Positions 58,630-64,000 of a DNA stretch of 64,000 bases are shown piece by piece. The position numbers were made by a program, and so were the translations under genes. The DNA comes from Gaiellasilicea sp963707575 (GTDB taxonomy: Bacteria; Actinomycetota; Thermoleophilia; Gaiellales; Gaiellaceae), in assembly GCA_963707575.1 (NCBI GenBank), contig OY970171.1:806001-870000 (forward strand). Reading direction: 5' to 3'. Each line of letters begins with the position of its first letter. The first letter of the stretch is position 1. The notes below the pieces were generated by a model, which saw only the letters and a list, made by a program, of their open reading frames with translations, did not search any database and was not told the DNA's origin.

Positions 58630-58964
58630 TGCCGGCCCACAGCGAGGCCCTCCGGCGCGCGAAGGCACGCCTCGACCGGCTCGACCTCTATCCCGAGCCC
58701 GTGCGGATCAAGGGCGTGCGCGTGCTCGTGACGCCCTGGTTCTTCCGCCTGCCTCGACTGCGCCGCTATCACGGCTACGCGCTCGTGCGAACGATCCTGC
58801 TCCGACACGCCGGCAGCTCGGACGACCTGATCACGCACGAGCTCTGCCACGTCTGGCAGATGCAGCACAGTCCGCTCCGGGTGATGCTCGCGTCGGTGAC
58901 GACCCGCTATGCCTCCAACCCCTACGAGGTCGAGGCCCGGCGCGCGGTCGCCGAGACGCGTTAG
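58629..58964 (+). CDS. Small HExxH metallopeptidase-like protein
   Basis: 111 residues. The zinc-binding motif HELCHVWQ (H-E-x-x-H) lies at about residue 72, and a downstream Glu in NPYEVEARR could be the third ligand, the gluzincin arrangement seen in DUF4157-type proteins. It has no signal peptide. The ATG overlaps the preceding stop as TGATG. Its own TAG stop opens the -10 of the following SDR gene. The protein is very small for an independent peptidase, so a binding role is possible. Confidence 0.6.
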   Translation: MPAHSEALRRAKARLDRLDLYPEPVRIKGVRVLVTPWFFRLPRLRRYHGYALVRTILLRHAGSSDDLITHELCHVWQMQHSPLRVMLASVTTRYASNPYEVEARRAVAETR

Positions 58965-58967
58965 CGT
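58962..58967 (+). promoter_or_regulatory. TAG stop / TAGCGT -10 fusion
   Basis: TAGCGT begins with the TAG stop of the HExxH gene (58962-58964) and ends six bases before the SDR GTG at 58974. Confidence 0.5.
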
Positions 58968-58973
58968 CTGCAC

Positions 58974-59711
58974 GTGGAGCGAGCGGCTCTCGTCACGGGC
59001 GCGGCCAGCGGGATCGGGCGCGCGATCGCAGCGCGGCTCGCGCGCGACGGCTGGCGCGTGCTCGCCGTCGACCTGAGCCCGAGCGCCGACGGGCCGGGCG
59101 AGCCCTTCTCCGCCGACCTCTCCACGCGCGAAGGCAACCGAGCCGCCGTGGACATGGCCCTCGAGCGCTTCGGCCGGCTCGACGCCGTCGTCGCGAACGC
59201 CGGCTTCCAGCACGTGGCTCCCATCGAGGAGTTCCCCGAGGAGCGCTGGGATGCGCTCCTTGCCGTGCTGCTGACGAGCCCGTTCCTGCTCGCCCGCCGC
59301 GCCTGGGAGGCGCTCGGCGCAAGTGGCGACGGCCGCTTCCTCGCCGTCGCATCGGTGCACGGGCTCGTCGGCTCGCCGTACAAAGCAGGCTACGTCGCCG
59401 CCAAGCACGGCCTGCTCGGGCTCGTCAAGGTGCTCGCGCTCGAGGGTGCCGAGCGCGGGATCTCCGTCTCGGCGCTCTGTCCCGCCTACGTCCGCACACC
59501 GATCGTCGAGGCACAGATCGACGCACAGTCGCGCGCGACCGGCGTCCCGCACGAGCGCGTGCTCGACGAGGTGCTGCTCGCGCCGCAGGCCGTGAAACGA
59601 CTGCTCGAACCGGAGGAGGTGGCGGAGACCGCAGCGTTCCTGCTCGGCCCCGGCGGACGGGCGATCACGGGCGCCCCGGTCGTGATGGACCTGGGCTGGA
59701 CGGCCAGATGA
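58974..59711 (+). CDS. 3-hydroxybutyrate dehydrogenase-like SDR
   Basis: 245 residues. The NAD motif is TGAASGIGRAIA, the structural motif VANAGFQH and the catalytic Tyr/Lys YVAAK. The SPYKAGYVAAKHGLLGLVK and LCPAYVRTPIVEAQI stretches are typical of D-3-hydroxybutyrate dehydrogenases, which interconvert 3-hydroxybutyrate and acetoacetate with NAD. It starts at GTG 58974. A 13-bp hairpin follows the stop directly. Close by, LysR and isocitrate lyase genes suggest a C2/C4 carbon context. Confidence 0.85.
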   Translation: MERAALVTGAASGIGRAIAARLARDGWRVLAVDLSPSADGPGEPFSADLSTREGNRAAVDMALERFGRLDAVVANAGFQHVAPIEEFPEERWDALLAVLLTSPFLLARRAWEALGASGDGRFLAVASVHGLVGSPYKAGYVAAKHGLLGLVKVLALEGAERGISVSALCPAYVRTPIVEAQIDAQSRATGVPHERVLDEVLLAPQAVKRLLEPEEVAETAAFLLGPGGRAITGAPVVMDLGWTAR

Positions 59712-59736
59712 GCTTGTGTTCCAGGAACACAAGCTC
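59710..59736 (+). repeat. 13-bp-arm hairpin containing GTGTTCCAGGAACAC (copy 1)
   Basis: Perfect 13-base arms around a single A, immediately after the SDR stop. The 18-mer CTTGTGTTCCAGGAACAC recurs unchanged at 59817-59834. It may act as a terminator. Confidence 0.65.
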
Positions 59737-59816
59737 CCCGCGACGCGCCGCCGGTGCACGCCGAATTCGGCACGACAAGGGGTGAAGCGGGCGCTCGCGA
59801 GCGGCGGACGACCCGC

Positions 59817-59838
59817 CCTTGTGTTCCAGGAACACTAA
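59817..59838 (-). repeat. Palindrome GTGTTCCAGGAACAC (copy 2)
   Basis: Seven-base perfect arms around one A, plus flanking partial pairing. It overlaps the stop codon end of the convergent LysR gene. Together with copy 1, each of the two convergent genes ends in the same hairpin. Confidence 0.6.
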
Positions 59839-60731
59839 GTCCGCTCCAGCTCGTCGCGGTGGACGGCCGCGAGCAGCCCCTCGACCAGGTCGTCGGGGAC
59901 GACGGCGTCGCGCCGGCGGATCGCGACGATCGGACGGCGGACGGGCTCGTAGCCTTCGATCCCGACCTCGCGCAGCGTCCCGGCGGCGAGCTCGTCCCGG
60001 ATGGCCGTGTACGGCAGAAACGCGATCCCGAGCCCGTGCTCGACCATCTTCTTCGTCGCGTCGACGTTGTCGAGCTCCATCACGCCGCGCGGGACGACCC
60101 CGGCCTCGCGGAAGAACGCGCTCGTGAGCACGAAGTAGCTCGAGGTGCGGTCGAAGAGGATTAGCCGCTCATCCGCCAGCTCCTGGACGACGATGGACGG
60201 CTCCCGGCCGAAGCGGTGGCCGGGATGCACGACGAGCACGATCTCGTCCTCGTACAGCGGCCTGCTGGTCGTCGCCGGATGGGGCAGCTCCCGCACGAGC
60301 CCCACGTGCGCCTGCTCGCGCAGCACCATCTCCAGGATCTCCTCGGAGTGTCCCGTGCGGACGATCAGGTGCACCTGCGGGAAGGCGGTCTGGAAGCGTC
60401 GGAGCACGAGGGGCAGGACGTAGGTGGAGATCGCCGGAGCGGCACCGACGAGCAGCTCGCCGACGTGCCCGTCACGGAGCTCCCGCAGGAGCTCCCGGCC
60501 TTCCGCGAGCGACTGGACCGCCCGCTGGGCGTGCGAGCGGAAAGCCCGTCCCTCCGCGGTCAGCCGCATCCCGCGCGGCGTGCGTACGAAGAGCTCGACC
60601 CCGAGCTCGCGCTCCAGGTTCTTGATCCGGGTCGTCAGCGCCGGCTGCGTCACGTAGAGCACGCCCGCGGCCTCGCTCACGGAGCGCCGCTCCGCGACGG
60701 TGAGAAACGCCTCGATCTGGGTCAACAGCAT
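59835..60731 (-). CDS. LysR-type transcriptional regulator
   Basis: 298 residues. The N-terminal winged HTH reads AFLTVAERRSVSEAAGVLYV then TQPALTTRIKNLERELG. An effector-binding domain follows (about 90-290; GHVGELLVGAAPAIS, VPRGVMELDNVDATKKMVE, GLGIAFLPYTAI), closest in style to CysB/CbbR-like members. It starts at ATG 60731, six bases after TAATAT. It is divergent from aceA, with 108 bases between; a LysR there usually controls the divergent gene, so it is a candidate regulator of isocitrate lyase. Confidence 0.9.
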   Translation of the reverse strand: MLLTQIEAFLTVAERRSVSEAAGVLYVTQPALTTRIKNLERELGVELFVRTPRGMRLTAEGRAFRSHAQRAVQSLAEGRELLRELRDGHVGELLVGAAPAISTYVLPLVLRRFQTAFPQVHLIVRTGHSEEILEMVLREQAHVGLVRELPHPATTSRPLYEDEIVLVVHPGHRFGREPSIVVQELADERLILFDRTSSYFVLTSAFFREAGVVPRGVMELDNVDATKKMVEHGLGIAFLPYTAIRDELAAGTLREVGIEGYEPVRRPIVAIRRRDAVVPDDLVEGLLAAVHRDELERT

Positions 60732-60737
60732 GTTCCG

Positions 60738-60773
60738 ATATTAACCAGATCTATGGGAAGAATCGCGAGATTC
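60738..60773. promoter_or_regulatory. LysR-aceA intergenic control region
   Basis: TAATAT (60743-60738, minus strand) is the leaderless -10 of the LysR gene. GAATC-GCGA-GATTC (60760-60773) is a perfect inverted repeat just upstream, a candidate LysR operator serving both genes. Confidence 0.45.
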
Positions 60774-60839
60774 GATTTGTCGAATGGGAGGTTGGCGGCG
60801 ACAGTGGGGTATCCCGTTCGCCCGACCGAGGAGGAGCCC

Positions 60840-62138
<1,299 letters not shown>

Positions 62139-62142
62139 CCGC

Positions 62143-62877
62143 CTAGCGGGCGCTCGCGCGGTACGCGCTCGTGCTGTAGGGCAGCTCGAGACCGCCCGCC
62201 CGGGCTGTCTCGTCGTAGAAGCGGCCGACGGACTCGAGCGTCTTCATACGCTCGCCCGGCGGCAGGGTCGCGACGCTCGACTGCGTCGCCACGCCGTCGA
62301 CGAGCTCGGCGCGCGAGAAGCGGCGCGTGAAGCGGAAGGTCTCCTCGTCGAGCGGGCCGAAGAGCTCACTCTCCGCGAGCGCGTCGATCGGCTCACCCGA
62401 GCCGCCGAAGGGCGGCAGGAGTGCATAGAGCTGCGAGACCAGTGCGTTGTCCTCGTCGAGCAGGTTCCAGATTGCGCCGAGGGTGCCGCCGCGGCGCAGG
62501 ACACGGGCGATCTCGGGGAGCGCAGCGCTCGGCTCGAACCAGTGAAACGCCTGACCGGCGACCACGACGTCGACGCGGTCGGACGGGAGCGGAATCTGCT
62601 CCGCGCTACCTTCGATCGCCTCTACCTCGGGGAGCACTCGCCGGAGCTGCGCGAGCATCTCGGGCGACGGCTCGACGGCGATCACCTCGTGACCGAGCGC
62701 CACGAGTGAGCGGGTGAGCTTGCCCGTGCCGGCGCCGAGATCGAGAACGCAAGCGCGCTCCTCGCCGACGAGCCAGCGGACCGCGTCCTCCGGATAGGTG
62801 GGCCTCGTCCGTTCGTATGCCTCCGCGTTCGCCCCGAACGAGCGAGCGCGCTCCGCCCAGTCCTCGTCGCGCGTCAG
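62143..62877 (-). CDS. SAM-dependent methyltransferase (UbiE/COQ5-like), CTG start
   Basis: About 244 residues. VLDLGAGTGKLTRSL is motif I; VIAVEPSPEMLAQLR, VVVAGQAFHWFEPSAALPEI and RVLRRGGTL follow, as in Methyltransf_11 proteins. The N-terminal FGANAEAYERTRPTYPEDAV is typical of this subfamily and must be translated, yet no ATG, GTG or TTG precedes it within the frame. CTG 62877 fits as start (M-T-R-D-E-D-W) in a CTGA that contains the stop of the upstream lytic transglycosylase gene. The same arrangement is seen at 34687. Substrate unknown. Four bases separate its stop from that of aceA. Confidence 0.82.
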   Translation of the reverse strand: MTRDEDWAERARSFGANAEAYERTRPTYPEDAVRWLVGEERACVLDLGAGTGKLTRSLVALGHEVIAVEPSPEMLAQLRRVLPEVEAIEGSAEQIPLPSDRVDVVVAGQAFHWFEPSAALPEIARVLRRGGTLGAIWNLLDEDNALVSQLYALLPPFGGSGEPIDALAESELFGPLDEETFRFTRRFSRAELVDGVATQSSVATLPPGERMKTLESVGRFYDETARAGGLELPYSTSAYRASAR

Positions 62878-63920
62878 ACGCGGCCCTTCAGCGAGCGGAT
62901 CGCCTCGACGTAGGTGACCGTCTCGTTGAAGAGCCCGTGCTTGCGCACCGCGCGGATGCCCTGGTAGTACGCTGCAAGCGCGAGGCGCTCGTCGCCCTTG
63001 AACTCGTGCAGCAGGTGGCGGAGGAAGACGACGCCCACCTTGATGTTGCCCGCCGTCGTCTTCGGCACGCGCCGGCCGAGCAGGACGGTCTCGACGAAGT
63101 CCCACGTGGCCGGCGTCACCTGCATCACGCCGATGGCACCCGCGTGCGAAACGACGTGGGGCTGGAAGCCCGACTCCATCCAGGCGACGGCGCGCGCCAG
63201 GCTCGGATCGACTCCGTGACTGCTCGCGATCGCCGTGATCATGTCGCGCACGGCCGAGGGCGGCGCGGCGAGCGGCGGCGGTGAGCCAGCCGGCACCTTC
63301 AGGCGCGTCCCGATCAGGAGTGGCTTGGCCGGGTCGAGCCCGTTCGCACGCGCGAGCGAGCGCATCGCGACGCCGTGCTTCTCGGCGATCGCCGTGAGCG
63401 AGTCGCCGGGCCGCACGAGATAGCGGCGCTGAGACGGCGTCGACGGCGCCTGCCTGCCTTCGAGCGCTGCGAGGGTCCGCGGGCCGGCGACCCCGTCGAC
63501 GACGAGGCCGGCACGCCGCTGGAAGCGGCGTACCGCCGCACGGGTCTCGGCGCCGAAGTAGCCGTCGATGACGCGGCCGATGCCGTGGCGGGCGAGCAGG
63601 TACTGGAGCACGGAGACGTCCCAGCCGACGCGGCCCTGCACCAAGGTCCGCTTGCCGTACAGGGGCTTGCCGAGCCGGCCCAGCGCCCGCCGGGTGCCGG
63701 CGCCGGCGATGCCGTCCACGGCCAGGTGGCTCGAGCGCTGGAACGCCCGTACCGCGGTCGCGGTCCCGGGGCCGGAGACGGCGTCGATCGGCCCGAGGTA
63801 GAAGCCGTATGCGCGCAACGCGACCTGGAGCCCCGCGACCTGGGGATTCGCGGCAGCCGGCGCCGCAAGGGTAAGAGCGGCGACCGCAAGGGCGCCGGCG
63901 AGCAGCAGGCGAAGGCGCAT
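62874..63920 (-). CDS. Secreted peptidoglycan hydrolase: two PG-binding domains, LysM, SLT
   Basis: 348 residues. A signal peptide is at residues 1-24 (LAGALAVAALTLAAPAAA). Two PG_binding_1 modules follow, at about 28-82 (GLQVALRAYGFYLGPIDAVS) and 92-150 (VLQYLLARHGIGRVIDGYFG). A LysM domain lies at about 166-213 (YLVRPGDSLTAIAEKHGVAM). A C-terminal transglycosylase SLT domain covers 225-345 (VAWMESGFQPHVVSHAGAIG with the catalytic Glu, GVMQVTPATW). It cleaves glycan strands in the wall. The 80 bases to the window end are upstream of this gene and probably contain its promoter. No riboswitch could be confirmed there. Confidence 0.92.
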   Translation of the reverse strand: MRLRLLLAGALAVAALTLAAPAAANPQVAGLQVALRAYGFYLGPIDAVSGPGTATAVRAFQRSSHLAVDGIAGAGTRRALGRLGKPLYGKRTLVQGRVGWDVSVLQYLLARHGIGRVIDGYFGAETRAAVRRFQRRAGLVVDGVAGPRTLAALEGRQAPSTPSQRRYLVRPGDSLTAIAEKHGVAMRSLARANGLDPAKPLLIGTRLKVPAGSPPPLAAPPSAVRDMITAIASSHGVDPSLARAVAWMESGFQPHVVSHAGAIGVMQVTPATWDFVETVLLGRRVPKTTAGNIKVGVVFLRHLLHEFKGDERLALAAYYQGIRAVRKHGLFNETVTYVEAIRSLKGRV

Positions 63921-64000
63921 GGACGGTCCGGTTTCGACCCGTGGACGCCCGCTCCTCCCTCTGCCGTTTGACAGAGTGCGGCCGCCGCAGCGGCCTCCTT

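Noticed and set aside
63921..64000. Riboswitch upstream of the LysM/SLT hydrolase gene
   Set aside because: Such genes in Actinobacteria can carry c-di-AMP riboswitches, but the visible 80 bases show no recognisable core and the window ends there.

Overview
The window is about 70% G+C chromosomal DNA, densely packed with short intergenic gaps and many 4-base start/stop overlaps. Together with ECF and WhiG/FliA-type sigma factors, a B12-dependent ribonucleotide reductase, a DUF4032 protein, Gaiella/Solirubrobacter-style Ig-like surface repeats and abundant apparently leaderless genes, this points to an actinobacterium, most likely class Thermoleophilia (inference). There is no rRNA, CRISPR array, IS transposase or phage structural gene.

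Layout. 0-6.7 kb: sugar epimerase, STAS protein plus small c-type cytochrome, SAM methyltransferase, flavin disulfide reductase homologue, an ECF sigma factor with a membrane segment and Pro/Ala tail, and a PRC-barrel-like protein. 7-11.9 kb: secreted Ig-like protein, zf-UBP protein, secreted vanadium-haloperoxidase-like enzyme, LuxR regulator, secreted BNR-repeat protein. 11.9-15.3 kb: a segment bounded by a 34-bp direct repeat, one copy being the 3' end of tRNA-Thr(CGU), containing a sulfatase scrap, a frameshifted ThrE exporter, a membrane protein and a phospholipase D-like protein. 15.3-25.6 kb: a second ECF sigma factor with a membrane segment and charged tail, holB-tmk, epimerase, LytR_C protein, frameshifted O-antigen ligase, cell-surface protein and nrdJ. 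25.7-30.4 kb: a decayed patch with a LAL-type regulator, a phosphoesterase and a GST-like gene, all frameshifted. 30.6-45.6 kb: ArsR-SRPBCC pair, lytic transglycosylase, aldo/keto reductase - ornithine cyclodeaminase-like - serine/threonine dehydratase operon, sigma-28-like factor, two tandem AlkX/YcaQ-like DNA glycosylases with a Cys/Met PLP enzyme and an MBL hydrolase, an MFS pseudogene, MATE, SDR and CDF genes. 45.7-54.9 kb: a long operon with a complete CUT1-type sugar ABC transporter followed by a flavoprotein, a membrane beta-helix protein, a GH15-like enzyme and DUF4032. 54.9-64 kb: cyclophilin, unusual FtsH-like protease operon, SDR, LysR divergent from isocitrate lyase (aceA), methyltransferase and a LysM/PG-binding lytic transglycosylase.

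How it works together. The best integrated unit is the 45.7-54.9 kb operon: a lipoprotein binds a sugar, two permeases and an ATPase import it, and GH15-like and kinase-like proteins probably process it. One permease carries an extracellular beta-sandwich inside its central loop. LysR and aceA form an acetate/fatty-acid (glyoxylate) module.

Recurring expression signals. Many first genes have a TAnnnT -10 about 6-7 bases before the start codon and no Shine-Dalgarno, so they are probably leaderless. In three places the TAG stop codon of one gene is the first half of the -10 of the next. Two genes appear to start at CTG inside a CTGA overlap. Six genes carry frameshifts; they cluster, which favours real decay at least for the LAL, phosphoesterase and MFS loci.
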